A DNA stretch of 64,000 bases from Arthrobacter sp. 24S4-2 (GCF_005280255.1 NZ_CP040018.1:1550001-1614000); one strand, 5' to 3'. Shown: positions 1-9,121, counted from the stretch's first letter. The notes: generated from the sequence alone by a model not told the origin. Program-made: numbers and translations.

Positions 1-450
1 GGCCTTGCCCACCAGGGGCTCGGCAGCATCGGCAATCTTGCCGCCCAGGAACGGCACCGAGGACGTGACGTTGCCCTCGAGCTCAACCCGGGTGCTGCCG
101 CCATCGGCGACGAGCCGCTGCACGGCGCTGACGTCCAGCGGCGCACCTGCAATCTTCAGGCTGATGCTGCTCTGGCGTGAGCCGTCGGCGGCGGGCGCTT
201 CCCACGCCTCAAGCTGGGTAACGGTGAGGCTCTCGCCCACGAACTTGCGGGCGATCTCCGGCAAACGGGTGGTGGGCAGGGTGCGCACCGAAGTGGTGCT
301 GAAAGCGCCGGCAACATCGCCGTCGACCTTGAACGATTCAAGGGTTCCGCCCACCAGTTCACTGGTGTGGCGCTGGAAATCTTCGTTGGCGAACACAGCC
401 GCAACGCGATCGACGCTGTGCGGCAGGGTGGTGGAAGCACTCAGTGCCAT
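1..450 (-). CDS. DUF2505 family protein (C-terminus cut by window edge)
   Basis: This frame starts at an ATG whose complement lies at 448-450 and stays open for 150 codons to the left edge, so the C-terminus is missing. It begins MALSASTTLPHSVDRVAAVF and continues with a SRPBCC-like pattern: FANEDFQRH near residue 20 and a hydrophobic stretch near residues 45-55. This resembles the actinobacterial DUF2505 family, which adopts a START/polyketide-cyclase-like fold with no defined reaction. A GGAGGAAC-like ribosome site sits just upstream of the ATG on the minus strand. It is separated by 53 bases from the next minus-strand gene, so the two could be co-transcribed. The family call rests on overall pattern only. 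Confidence 0.75.
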   Translation of the reverse strand, partial: MALSASTTLPHSVDRVAAVFANEDFQRHTSELVGGTLESFKVDGDVAGAFSTTSVRTLPTTRLPEIARKFVGESLTVTQLEAWEAPAADGSRQSSISLKIAGAPLDVSAVQRLVADGGSTRVELEGNVTSSVPFLGGKIADAAEPLVGKA

Positions 451-503
451 TGTTCCTCCATTGGGTTGGGGGTAGGGGGCATTGGCATTTTGCCTCCCAC
501 ATC

Positions 504-2084
504 CTACGTGCTGGGCCCCGCCGACTCCGATTCGGCCTCTTCCAGCTTTTGCGCGGCGGCCGTGATGTTGTGGGACATGGCGGGGAAAATGACCCTGTGG
601 AACGGCAGCACGGCCAGCCAGTACAGCCGCCCGCTGAGTCCCTTGGGGAAGAAGATGGCACGCTGCCGGTACCGGCTCCCGTTGCCCTCCGGTTCCACCG
701 ATAGTTCCAGCCACGCACGTCCCGGCGCGCGCATTTCGGCCCGCAGCCGGAGCAGTCGGCCACGGTCGATCCGTTCTGCACGCCACCAGTCCACCACCTC
801 GCCCTCGGCCAGCAGGTGCGGGTGCCTGCGGCCGCGCAGCAGGCCGGCGCCGCCGGTCAATTTGTCCAGCCAGCCGCGCACCCGCCAGGCAAGGGGCAGC
901 GAGTACCAGCCGTTGCGGCCGCCGATCCCCTCGATGATGGTCCACACATGCTTGGGGTCCGCCGGGCTGGAATAACTCCGCTCGTCCAGGAACACCCGGT
1001 GTCCTGCCCACTCCGGGTCGCTGGGCAGGGGATCGGCATCCGCTCCCGCGTTGGCCCAGGTTGTTTCCACCTGCGCGTCACGTTCCTTGCCCAACGCGAG
1101 GGAGACTGCCCGCCGGTACGGGGTCAGGCCGCCCTCAGGCACGGGGATATAGGCATCGATGTCATGTTCCCTCGACACGGCGTCATGCTGGAGCGACTCG
1201 ACGAGCGGCAACGACATGGACAGCGGGATGGGCGTGGTCAGGGCCACCCACATTCCGGCCAGTTTGGGGGCAGGGATGGGTAGTGCCAGCACCACGCGGT
1301 GGGGCAGGCCGGCCTCGGCGGCGTACTCCTTCATCATCCCTGCGTAGCTGAGCACCTGCCGGCAGCCGATGTCGAATGTGCGGTTGATGGGCCCTTCCAG
1401 GGACGCCGCGCCCACCAGGTAGTAGAGCACGTCCCGGACAGCGATCGCCTCGATCCGGTTCCGGACCCAGCTCGGGGCCGGCATCAGGGGAAGGGTTTCC
1501 GAGAGGTGCCGGATCATTTCGAACGACGCCGACCCCGAGCCGATCACGACGCCCGCCTGGAAGACGACCGCGTCCACCGGACCTGCGAGGAAGACCTTGC
1601 CGACGGCTTCGCGTGAGCGCATATGGGTGGAGAGCTCCGCGCCTTCGGGGTGCAGCCCGCCGAGGTAGACGATTCGCCCCACCCCGGCATCGGATGCAGC
1701 CTTGGCGGCGGTCTCGGCCATGGCCTTTTCCTTGGCCTCGAATCCGGCGCCGGCCGCCATCGAATGCACCAGGTAGAAAAGCACCTCGACGCCGTCCAGC
1801 GCTGATCGGAGCACGTCGCCGTCGTCCAGGCTGCCCTGGATCACCTCAACCTGCTCCAGCCAGGGCACACCGGCGATCTTGGCCGGCGTCCGCACAACAA
1901 CCTTTACCTTGTGCCCTGCCTCCAGGAGTCGCGGGACAAGCCGGCCGCCGATGTAGCCGGTGGCCCCGGTGACCAGCACGGTTTTCGGGGAGGCGGCCCT
2001 GACGGAGGCAGACGCGTCAGGGGCTGCCTGCGGGGCTGGCGCAGGCGTTCCAGCGGGTTCAGGGGTTGCGGTTGTGCCGTTCAT
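504..2084 (-). CDS. NAD(P)-binding SDR-like protein with C-terminal DUF2867 domain
   Basis: This 526-residue protein has a low-complexity Ala/Pro-rich N-terminus of about 33 residues, then an extended-SDR/NmrA-type Rossmann fold whose dinucleotide loop TGATGYIGG lies near residues 39-47. The last roughly 170 residues (from about 350, containing EGIGGRNGWYSLPLAWRVRG) match DUF2867, a SRPBCC-like domain usually fused to this SDR type. Families with this architecture act on unknown, probably lipophilic, substrates. The downstream minus-strand neighbour is DUF2505, which may have a related fold. The start is the first ATG after the intergenic repeat. The catalytic Tyr-X3-Lys of classical SDRs is not obvious, as usual for NmrA-like members. 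Confidence 0.85.
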   Translation of the reverse strand: MNGTTATPEPAGTPAPAPQAAPDASASVRAASPKTVLVTGATGYIGGRLVPRLLEAGHKVKVVVRTPAKIAGVPWLEQVEVIQGSLDDGDVLRSALDGVEVLFYLVHSMAAGAGFEAKEKAMAETAAKAASDAGVGRIVYLGGLHPEGAELSTHMRSREAVGKVFLAGPVDAVVFQAGVVIGSGSASFEMIRHLSETLPLMPAPSWVRNRIEAIAVRDVLYYLVGAASLEGPINRTFDIGCRQVLSYAGMMKEYAAEAGLPHRVVLALPIPAPKLAGMWVALTTPIPLSMSLPLVESLQHDAVSREHDIDAYIPVPEGGLTPYRRAVSLALGKERDAQVETTWANAGADADPLPSDPEWAGHRVFLDERSYSSPADPKHVWTIIEGIGGRNGWYSLPLAWRVRGWLDKLTGGAGLLRGRRHPHLLAEGEVVDWWRAERIDRGRLLRLRAEMRAPGRAWLELSVEPEGNGSRYRQRAIFFPKGLSGRLYWLAVLPFHRVIFPAMSHNITAAAQKLEEAESESAGPST

Positions 2085-2130
2085 GGTGACTCCTTGTCAG
2101 CCAGCAGTTGGGGGGTGGCCTGCGAAGCCA

Positions 2131-2178
2131 TTCGGTGCCCAAGCGGTTCGGTGCCCAAGCGGTTCGGTGCCCAGGCCA
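2131..2178. repeat. 16-bp tandem repeat, three copies
   Basis: Three head-to-tail copies of a 16-bp unit (TTCGGTGCCCAAGCGG) lie at 2131-2146, 2147-2162 and 2163-2178. The third copy differs at three positions. They sit in the 270-bp gap between the divergent SDR-DUF2867 gene and mfd. No other structure was recognised in that gap. Confidence 0.9.
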
Positions 2179-2354
2179 CTTCGGATGGGCGGCCCGCTCC
2201 TTCCGCCAGCCTAGCCCTGTGCATCCGAGTGCGTCAGCCAGCCCCCGTCGGCCGCGCCCGGGGCTCCGCGGTAGGCTTGGAGGACCCGGTATTCTCACGA
2301 ATTTCGGCTATTCGTGTTGCCTGCATCCCCGTGATCACATCAGGAGCTTCAGCC

Positions 2355-5300
2355 ATGAGCCTCAACGGCCCCTCTCTCACCGGTTTGCGCCGTGTCCTCG
2401 CCGAAGACCGGAACTACGCCCGCGTACAGGCCGAGGCCGCCCGCGGGTTCGCCGGCCGCAGCGAGGACTACCAAATCAGCGCCCCGGCCGGAATGCGGTC
2501 CACGTTGCTCGCGGAAATGGCGGACGGACTCGCGACGCTCACGGCGAACGAAACCGGCGCTGCCGAAGCTGGCCCTGGCGAAACCGGCGCTGCCGGAGCC
2601 GGCCGTCCGGTGCCCGTGGTCCTGGCCGTCACCGCGACGGGCCGCGAGGCAGAGGACCTGACCGAGGCCCTGCGTGCCTTCCTTCCGGCAAACGCCGTGG
2701 CAGAGTTCCCCAGCTGGGAGACCCTGCCGCATGAGCGGCTGTCACCCCGCTCGGACACCGTGGGCCGGCGGCTGTCCGTGCTGCGGCGGCTCGCACACCC
2801 CGAATCGTCCGCCGCCGGTGCGCTGCGCGTAGTGGTGGCCCCAGTTCGCGCCGTCGTGCAGCCGATCGTCGCAGGCCTGGGCGAACTGGTGCCCGTGACC
2901 CTGAAGGTCGGCCAGGATGCCCCCTTCAGCAGTGTTGTGAAGAGCCTCGCCGACGCTGCCTATGCCCGGGTGGACATGGTGTCCCGCCGAGGCGAGTTCG
3001 CCGTCCGCGGCGGCATGCTGGACGTCTTCCCGCCCACCGAGGACCACCCCGTCCGGGTCGAGTTCTTTGGCGACGAGGTGGACCAGATGCGCTGGTTCGC
3101 CGTTGCCGACCAGCGCTCGCTCACCGCGCCCGGCCTGCGCCATCCCACCGAACTCCATGCCCCGCCGTGCCGCGAAATCCTGATCACCCCCTCCGTCATG
3201 TCCCGCGCGGCCACCCTGAAGTCCCAGCTCCCGGCCGCCGCGGACATGCTGGAAAAGATCGCCGGCGGCATAGCGGTTGAAGGCATGGAATCGCTGGCCC
3301 CCGTGCTGGTGGACGCCATGGTGCCGTTCCTGGACCAGCTCCCGGCGGGTTCGATCTCGGTGGTGATCGAGCCGGAGAAAGTCCGCACCCGGGCCCACGA
3401 CCTCGCTGCCACCAACGAGGAATTCCTCGAGGCCGCCTGGTCGACGGCGTCCGAAGGCGGCCCTGCGCCCCTGGCGCTGGACACTGTCCTGAGCTCCGCG
3501 GCGTCCGAGGCCCTGCACTCGGCCAGCTTCCGGTCGTTGACCGAAACCCGTACCGCCGCCCTGGAGCACGGCGTCTCGTGGTGGTCCATCACGTCGCTGG
3601 CCAGCGACGAAGAGCTGCTGCCCGACGTCGACGTGCTTAACCTGCACGCCCGGGAACCCCGCGGCTACCAGGGCGACGTGGCGGAAATGATGGACTTCAT
3701 CGGCTCACGCGTCCGCGACCAGTGGCGGATCGTCGTGGTCACCGAGGGCCCGGGCCCGGCGCAGCGCCTCGCGGAACTCTTCCACGACAACGACATCCCC
3801 TGTGCGCGGGCGGATACCCTCGACCACGATCCGCAGGCCGGCATCATCGAGGTGACCACCGCTGCCGTCGGACGCGGTTTTGTCCTGGACGGCCTCAAAC
3901 TCGGCCTGCTGACGGAAGCGGACCTGCTGGGACGGACGTCCGCCGGTTCCACCAAGGACATGCGCCGGATGCCGTCCAAACGTCGGAACGCCGTGGACCC
4001 GCTGCAGCTCGTGGCCGGGGACTCCGTAGTGCACGAACAGCACGGCATTGGCCGGTTCGTGGAGCTCATCCAGCGCAAGGTGGCGGGAGGCGGCGACGGG
4101 GTGCGCGAATACCTCGTCCTGGAATACGCCCCGTCCAAGCGCGGAGCCCCCGGCGACCGGCTCTTCGTGCCCACCGACCAGCTGGACCAGGTCACCCGGT
4201 ACGTGGGCGGAGACACACCGGCGCTGAGCAAGATGGGCGGCGCGGACTGGGCCAGCACCAAATCCAAGGCCCGCAAGGCGGTCAAGGAGATCGCCGGCGA
4301 GCTCATCCGGCTGTACTCGGCCCGGATGGCCTCCCGCGGCTACGCCTTCGGCCCGGACACCCCGTGGCAGCGGGAGCTCGAAGAGGCTTTCCCGTACGTG
4401 GAGACGCCGGACCAGCTGACCACCATCAATGAGGTCAAGGCAGACATGGAGCGCGAGATCCCGATGGACCGGCTGATCTCCGGGGACGTGGGCTACGGCA
4501 AGACCGAGATCGCGGTCCGGGCCGCGTTCAAGGCCGTCCAGGACGGCAAGCAGGTCGCTGTGCTGGTGCCCACGACGCTGCTCGCCCAGCAGCACTACGA
4601 GACGTTCACCGAACGGTTTTCCGGCTTCCCGCTGGTGGTCAAGCCGCTGTCCCGTTTCCAGAGCGGCAAAGAGGCCAAGGAAACCGCCGACGGCGTCAAG
4701 AGCGGTTCCGTGGACGTGGTGATCGGCACACACCGGCTGCTGTCCAAGGACTTCGGCTTCAAGGACCTGGGCCTGGTGATCGTGGACGAGGAGCAGCGCT
4801 TCGGTGTCGAACACAAGGAGGCGCTCAAGAAGATGCGCACCAATGTGGACGTCCTGGCCATGAGCGCCACCCCGATTCCGCGCACCCTGGAAATGTCCCT
4901 GACCGGGATCCGCGAGACCTCCACGCTGGCCACCCCGCCGGAGGAACGGCACCCCGTGCTGACGTACGTGGGCCCCTACACCGACAAGCAGACCTCCGCC
5001 GCGATCCGCCGCGAGTTGATGCGCGAGGGCCAGGTGTTCTTCGTCCACAACCGGGTTTCCACCATCGACCGCACGGCGGCGAAGATCCGCGAACTGGTCC
5101 CGGAGGCCCGGGTGGAGGTGGCACACGGTCAGATGTCCGAGAGCCGGCTGGAACAGATCATCGTGGACTTCTGGGAAAAGCGCTTCGACGTCCTCGTCTG
5201 CACCACCATCATCGAGACCGGCCTGGACATCTCCAACGCGAACACCCTGATCGTGGACGGCGCGGACAAGTACGGCCTCTCCCAGCTGCACCAGCTGCGC

Positions 5301-6056
5301 GGACGGGTGGGCCGCGGCCGCGAACGCGCGTACGCCTACTTCCTCTACCCCTCGGAAAAGCCCCTGGGCGAGGTGGCGCTGGAGCGGCTCAAGGCCGTCG
5401 CGACGCACAACGAATTAGGCGCCGGCATGCAGCTGGCCATGAAGGACCTGGAGATCCGCGGCGCCGGCAACCTGCTCGGCGGTGAACAGTCCGGCCACAT
5501 CCAGGGAGTGGGTTTCGACCTCTACATCCGCCTGGTGGGCGAGGCCGTGGCGGACTTCCGCGGCGAGGCCGAGGAGAAGGCCGCCGAGATGAAGATCGAG
5601 CTGCCCGTCAACGCCCACCTGCCGCACGACTATGTGCCGGGCGAACGGCTGCGTCTCGAGGCCTACCGCAAACTGGCTTCGGCGCTCACCAACGAGGCCA
5701 TCGACGAGGTCCTGGCCGAACTCGTGGACCGTTACGGCGAGCCGCCGCTGCCCGCCCAGAACCTGATCGCCGTCGCCCGCTTCCGGGTGGGAGCCCGCGA
5801 AGCCGGGCTGTCTGACGTCGCCCTGCAGGGAAACTTCATCAAGTTCTCCCCGGCGCAGCTGCCCGAGTCGAAGACCATGCGGCTCAACCGCATGTATCCC
5901 GGTGCGCAGTCCAAGCCCGCCCTCGACGCGGTGCTCATCCCCAAGCCGAAGACCGCCAAGATCGGCGGCCGCGACCTGCAGGACGCCGAGATCCTGGAGT
6001 GGGCCAACGGCGTCATCCGGAACATCTTCTCCGACGCACCGCTAGCGGTGAAGTAA
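2355..6056 (+). CDS. mfd: Transcription-repair coupling factor Mfd
   Basis: Mfd displaces RNA polymerase stalled at DNA lesions and recruits UvrA for transcription-coupled repair. The 1233-residue product has the family's usual length. Visible parts, in order, are an N-terminal UvrB-homology region, the RNA-polymerase-interacting domain near residue 555 (HEQHGIGRF), Walker A SGDVGYGKTE near 710, the DEEQRFG box near 812, the MSATPIPRTLEMSL motif near 835, and a C-terminal TRCF domain. The frame is open upstream to 1911, but the start was placed at the ATG at 2355 because MSLNGPSLTGLRRVL matches Mfd N-termini and upstream codons look non-coding. It ends four bases before the next gene, which is probably co-transcribed. 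Confidence 0.97.
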   Translation: MSLNGPSLTGLRRVLAEDRNYARVQAEAARGFAGRSEDYQISAPAGMRSTLLAEMADGLATLTANETGAAEAGPGETGAAGAGRPVPVVLAVTATGREAEDLTEALRAFLPANAVAEFPSWETLPHERLSPRSDTVGRRLSVLRRLAHPESSAAGALRVVVAPVRAVVQPIVAGLGELVPVTLKVGQDAPFSSVVKSLADAAYARVDMVSRRGEFAVRGGMLDVFPPTEDHPVRVEFFGDEVDQMRWFAVADQRSLTAPGLRHPTELHAPPCREILITPSVMSRAATLKSQLPAAADMLEKIAGGIAVEGMESLAPVLVDAMVPFLDQLPAGSISVVIEPEKVRTRAHDLAATNEEFLEAAWSTASEGGPAPLALDTVLSSAASEALHSASFRSLTETRTAALEHGVSWWSITSLASDEELLPDVDVLNLHAREPRGYQGDVAEMMDFIGSRVRDQWRIVVVTEGPGPAQRLAELFHDNDIPCARADTLDHDPQAGIIEVTTAAVGRGFVLDGLKLGLLTEADLLGRTSAGSTKDMRRMPSKRRNAVDPLQLVAGDSVVHEQHGIGRFVELIQRKVAGGGDGVREYLVLEYAPSKRGAPGDRLFVPTDQLDQVTRYVGGDTPALSKMGGADWASTKSKARKAVKEIAGELIRLYSARMASRGYAFGPDTPWQRELEEAFPYVETPDQLTTINEVKADMEREIPMDRLISGDVGYGKTEIAVRAAFKAVQDGKQVAVLVPTTLLAQQHYETFTERFSGFPLVVKPLSRFQSGKEAKETADGVKSGSVDVVIGTHRLLSKDFGFKDLGLVIVDEEQRFGVEHKEALKKMRTNVDVLAMSATPIPRTLEMSLTGIRETSTLATPPEERHPVLTYVGPYTDKQTSAAIRRELMREGQVFFVHNRVSTIDRTAAKIRELVPEARVEVAHGQMSESRLEQIIVDFWEKRFDVLVCTTIIETGLDISNANTLIVDGADKYGLSQLHQLRGRVGRGRERAYAYFLYPSEKPLGEVALERLKAVATHNELGAGMQLAMKDLEIRGAGNLLGGEQSGHIQGVGFDLYIRLVGEAVADFRGEAEEKAAEMKIELPVNAHLPHDYVPGERLRLEAYRKLASALTNEAIDEVLAELVDRYGEPPLPAQNLIAVARFRVGAREAGLSDVALQGNFIKFSPAQLPESKTMRLNRMYPGAQSKPALDAVLIPKPKTAKIGGRDLQDAEILEWANGVIRNIFSDAPLAVK

Positions 6057-6060
6057 AAGA

Positions 6061-6885
6061 ATGATGGGAGGACATCACGCCGCGTCGGGAGCCGCGGCGT
6101 GGGTAGCTATTGCGTCCACGGGGCCGTACACGCTGGGCTGGTACCCGCTGGACGCCACGGGAATCCTGATCGGCGGCATGGCGACGGCGGGAACGGCACT
6201 GGTGTGCGACTGGGACCACCGCCACAGCACGGTGGCCAATTCGCTGCCGCCGCTGTCCAACGTGATTGCCGTGGGCATTGAAAACGCCAGTGGCGGGCAC
6301 CGGCAGGGCACCCACTCGGTGCTCGGTGCGGCCTTTTTCGTGCTGCTCGCAACACTGGCCGGACAGATCCAGCTGCACACGGACTGGGGGCTGCTGTCGG
6401 TGGGCGCAGGCCTGCTGTGCATGTTCATGATCAATATCGCCGCGAAGGCGCTCAAGCTGTTTCCGAAGGCCGGCTTTATCAGCAACTGGCTCTTCGCCCT
6501 GACCATGGCAGGGCTGGTGACCTGGTTCGCGCCGGGCCAGTGGACGTGGCTGCCCGTGTCCATGCTGACCGGCGTCGTGGTGCATATCGTCGGCGACATG
6601 GTCACCATCGGAGGTGTGCCGCTGTTGTGGCCGATCGTCATCAAGCCGCCCAAGTTCCTGCGGAAACTGCCGGTGCTCAACGACATCTGGAGAGCCAACG
6701 GAGCTTTTTCCATTCCGCTGCTGGGGCGGGCCGGCTCCAAGCGGGAATGGCTCGTGCTGATTCCGGTCAGTGCGTACGCCATGGTGGGGATGTGCGTGGC
6801 AGCCTGGGCGCTGGCCAAGACGCATTTTCCGGCCGCGCTCGCGCTCGGAAGCACCCTGGTGAGCAACCTTTTCGGCACCGGCTGA
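6061..6885 (+). CDS. YdjM/DUF457-like metal-dependent membrane hydrolase
   Basis: This 274-residue membrane protein has about six hydrophobic segments and a scatter of conserved histidines and acidic residues: GGHHAASG at the N-terminus, DWDHRHST near residue 50, and GHRQGTHS near 80. That pattern is the signature of the YdjM family (LexA-regulated, membrane-bound metal-dependent hydrolase, DUF457). The substrate is unknown. It starts four bases after mfd, so the two are very likely one transcript, ended by the strong hairpin at 6902. In E. coli ydjM belongs to the SOS regulon; whether that applies here is inference. The start codon ATGATG offers two possible initiation sites. Confidence 0.85.
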   Translation: MMGGHHAASGAAAWVAIASTGPYTLGWYPLDATGILIGGMATAGTALVCDWDHRHSTVANSLPPLSNVIAVGIENASGGHRQGTHSVLGAAFFVLLATLAGQIQLHTDWGLLSVGAGLLCMFMINIAAKALKLFPKAGFISNWLFALTMAGLVTWFAPGQWTWLPVSMLTGVVVHIVGDMVTIGGVPLLWPIVIKPPKFLRKLPVLNDIWRANGAFSIPLLGRAGSKREWLVLIPVSAYAMVGMCVAAWALAKTHFPAALALGSTLVSNLFGTG

Positions 6886-6901
6886 CGCTGATACGACAAA
6901 G

Positions 6902-6953
6902 ACGCTTAAACGGCTGAAGCCCCGGATGTCCGGGGCTTCAGCCATTTAAGCGT
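6902..6953. terminator. Bidirectional intrinsic terminator hairpin
   Basis: A near-perfect inverted repeat of about 24 bp per arm surrounds the loop ATGT. The inner 14-bp GC-rich stem (GGCTGAAGCCCCGG) is flanked by ACGCTTAAA and TTTAAGCGT, which give A and T runs in both directions. It lies between the end of the YdjM-like gene and the end of the convergent 76-residue gene, so it can terminate both. Confidence 0.9.
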
Positions 6954-6962
6954 GTGTGGGTC

Positions 6963-7193
6963 CTAGTTCTCGCCGGCAGAATTCGAGCGGCCCAGGATGG
7001 TCTGGGGGATCCAGAATGCTGCGGCGAAGAGGCCCAGGCACACAGCCATCGGCCACGGGTTGCCCAGCGTGAGGAAGGACAGCGAATAGATGGCGCCGAG
7101 GAACAGGGCCATCATGACCACGTAAATGACGATGCTGCCTACAAGGCTGTTCTCGTTCTGAGGGGTCTTGGGGCTATCAACGGTCTTGGACAT
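6963..7193 (-). CDS. Small two-helix membrane protein, unknown function
   Basis: The 76-residue product has a polar N-terminus of about 16 residues, then two hydrophobic segments (around SLVGSIVIYVVMMALFLG and AVCLGLFAAAFWIP) and a short polar tail. I do not recognise a family. It lies 75 bases downstream of deoC on the same strand and ends at the bidirectional hairpin. A clear purine-rich site (GAGGAATG) precedes the ATG on the minus strand. Codon use is like its neighbours, and similar small membrane proteins next to housekeeping genes are common in Micrococcaceae, so it is probably real. Confidence 0.75.
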   Translation of the reverse strand: MSKTVDSPKTPQNENSLVGSIVIYVVMMALFLGAIYSLSFLTLGNPWPMAVCLGLFAAAFWIPQTILGRSNSAGEN

Positions 7194-7268
7194 TCATTCC
7201 TCCTCGGCCCCGCAGGGCTCAAAACGCCCCTAAGGGGCTCAAAATACTGTGGCGGCCGCCGGATCGCG

Positions 7269-7999
7269 TCAGTACGCGGACGAACCCTGTTCGCCCTTGA
7301 CGATTGCGATGCCGGAGCTGGCGCCAATACGTGTTGCACCTGCAGCAATCATAGCCTGCGCGTCGGCAAGCGAGCGCACGCCGCCGGAGGCCTTGACCCC
7401 AACCTTCGGGCCGACCGTGCGGCGCATCAAGGCAACGTCTTCCGCCGTTGCTCCGCCGCCGTTGAAGCCTGTGGACGTCTTGACGAAGTCCGCGCCGGCC
7501 TCCACGGCTGCCTCGCAGGCGAGGACCTTCTGGGAACCGCTGAGAAGGGCCGTCTCGATGATGACCTTCAGGATGGCGTCTCCCGTGTGCACGGCCTCGG
7601 CGACGGCCTTGATGTCGTCCACCAGGGCCCCTTGTCGTTGGCGCGGGCGGCGGCGATATTGATGACCATGTCCACCTCGTCGGCGCCGTCCAGCACGGCG
7701 CCGCGGGCTTCGAAGGCCTTGACGTCGCTGGGCGTGGCGCCGAGGGGGAACCCGACCACCGAGCAGGTCAGGACGCCCGAACCCTTGAGTGCGGTGGTCA
7801 CGGTTTTGACCCACACCGGGTTCACGCAGACGGACTTGAAGTGGTACTCGGCGGCCTCGGAACAGACCTTGAGGATCTCCGCTTCGCTGGCCTCCGGCTT
7901 CAGCAGTGTGTGGTCGATGAAGGAGGCGATGTCTGCGGGAGTGCTGACCCCTGCGGGGTTGGCGTCAGGTGTGCCGGCCGCGGTGGCTTCGTTGCTCAT
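7269..7999 (-). pseudogene. deoC: Deoxyribose-phosphate aldolase, frameshifted
   Basis: DeoC cleaves 2-deoxyribose 5-phosphate to glyceraldehyde 3-phosphate and acetaldehyde. The N-terminal half is read from the ATG at 7999 (FIDHTLLKPEA, then EVDMVINIAAARANDKG). The C-terminal half is in another frame, from about 7630 down to the stop at 7269. It carries both lysines of the family, FVKTSTGF (Schiff base) and VGVKASGG. The break is in the run GGGCCCC at 7625-7631; one extra G would give NDKG-ALVDDIKAV without interruption. All catalytic residues survive, so this may be a sequencing error or a very recent mutation. As printed, no full-length product can be made. Confidence 0.85.
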
Positions 8000-8092
8000 G
8001 ATGGTCCTTCCTGGCGGGCCTGTCCGGGCCTCGTGGGCAACAGGCGCCGTGTTCTTCGTGGCTTCTCAGGTGACCATCTTGCCACAACGGCG

Positions 8093-8971
8093 CTAGGCGG
8101 CAGCCCGGACCGGTTCCTGCAGCGTTGCCTGCATAAGCTGGGCTGCGCAGACGCCGGCAGCAGAGCCTGAAGCGACCAGCAGGCCAAGCCGGACGCCGTC
8201 GAACGATGCGGCATCGCCGATGGCCCAGATTCCCGGAACGGACGTCCGGAAGTCCTGGCTAATGGCGATCCCGCCGTTTGCTGCCGTCGCAACGCCGGCG
8301 CTGGCGGCCAGCGCGCCCCGCGCCACGCGCTCCTCGGCAAGGACCACCAGGTCGCCGTTCATGCTGCTGCCGTCGTCGAAGACAATCCCGGCGGCGGGCA
8401 GCACCGAGCCCGCAAGGGTGGGGACCACCGCGGCGGGGCGCAGGGTGGTGCGGATGGGCCGCACGCCGCGTGCCCGCAGCACTGCCTCGGCCTGGCCCGC
8501 CTCGGGACCGGTTCCCACCAGGATCCCCAGCGGCCTCCTGCCGAGGACCCGGGTAACTTCCTTGACAACGTCACCGATCCGGGCGGCGTCGTCGATCGTG
8601 GAGTAGCTGAGGCAGCGGCTGGCGCCGTCCACGGGGGCCAGGGCCGGAGCGGAACCGGTGGCGATCACAAGCTGGTCGTAGCTGAATTCCATGCCGTCCG
8701 CGGTGGTCACCACGCGGTTGGCCGCATCGATGAAGCTGGCCGGCTGGCCGAAACGGACCGAAACCTGGGGGAGAGCCGCGAGCTCCAGGAGGTCGGACGG
8801 GGCGTCGTCGCGGTTGCTGAGCACGGTGATGCTGCCTTCGAAGCGGGACCGGTCCAGCTGGTTCACCAGGGCCAGTGCCGCCGGTCCGGCGCCGGCGATG
8901 ACTACGCGCGGGAACGGGGACGAACCCTGAGCCGTGGCGGAGGATGGGTTGGACGGTGCCGGAGCGGACAT
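8093..8971 (-). CDS. FAD-dependent pyridine-nucleotide oxidoreductase, NirB N-terminus-like
   Basis: The 292-residue protein has an FAD-binding loop VVIAGAGPAALALV near residue 22, an NAD-domain remnant ILVGTGPEAGQ near 150, and a C-terminal GIWAIGDAASF motif binding the FAD ribityl chain. It resembles the N-terminal flavoprotein module of NirB/NasB nitrite and nitrate reductases but lacks their [2Fe-2S] BFD domain and siroheme domains. The start was placed at the ATG at 8971 because it follows an AAAGGG site and gives a normal N-terminus; an upstream ATG at 9115 would add 48 residues of unlikely sequence. A GlnR-like half-site array lies upstream at 9087-9113. It may supply electrons in nitrogen assimilation, but this is inferred. 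Confidence 0.75.
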   Translation of the reverse strand: MSAPAPSNPSSATAQGSSPFPRVVIAGAGPAALALVNQLDRSRFEGSITVLSNRDDAPSDLLELAALPQVSVRFGQPASFIDAANRVVTTADGMEFSYDQLVIATGSAPALAPVDGASRCLSYSTIDDAARIGDVVKEVTRVLGRRPLGILVGTGPEAGQAEAVLRARGVRPIRTTLRPAAVVPTLAGSVLPAAGIVFDDGSSMNGDLVVLAEERVARGALAASAGVATAANGGIAISQDFRTSVPGIWAIGDAASFDGVRLGLLVASGSAAGVCAAQLMQATLQEPVRAAA

Positions 8972-9086
8972 GTGAAGGCCCTTTCGCTGGTGAGGCCCTT
9001 GTTTGGCCTTGGATTGGTGATGGATCCAGCGTAGGCCTGCGGTTTTTCGCGGGTGTTTCCCGGCTGTTGCCGGAATATCCCTATTC

Positions 9087-9113
9087 GTTCGATGTTGTTT
9101 ACCAGGCGGTAAC
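9087..9113 (-). promoter_or_regulatory. GlnR-like half-site array upstream of FAD oxidoreductase
   Basis: Read on the minus strand, three five-base boxes spaced by six bases are GTTAC, GTAAA and CGAAC. This follows the published actinobacterial GlnR pattern gTnAC-n6-GaAAC only partly. GTTACC/GGTAAAC also forms a small imperfect inverted repeat. The array lies about 115-140 bases upstream of the ATG at 8971. The match is moderate and could be chance. Confidence 0.35.
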
Positions 9114-9121
9114 AAAGGTGG

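Noticed and set aside
1911..2354. Longer mfd start
   Set aside because: The frame is open but runs antisense through the SDR gene and the tandem repeat; Mfd homology begins at MSLNG.
3705..5408. 567-codon open frame antisense to mfd
   Set aside because: It mirrors mfd codons on the other strand. High GC at third positions creates long antisense frames, and it has no recognisable domain.
7202..7260. Small CCCCTAAGGGG hairpin between deoC and the 76-residue gene as a terminator
   Set aside because: The stem is only about six pairs, no T-run follows, and the two genes look co-transcribed.
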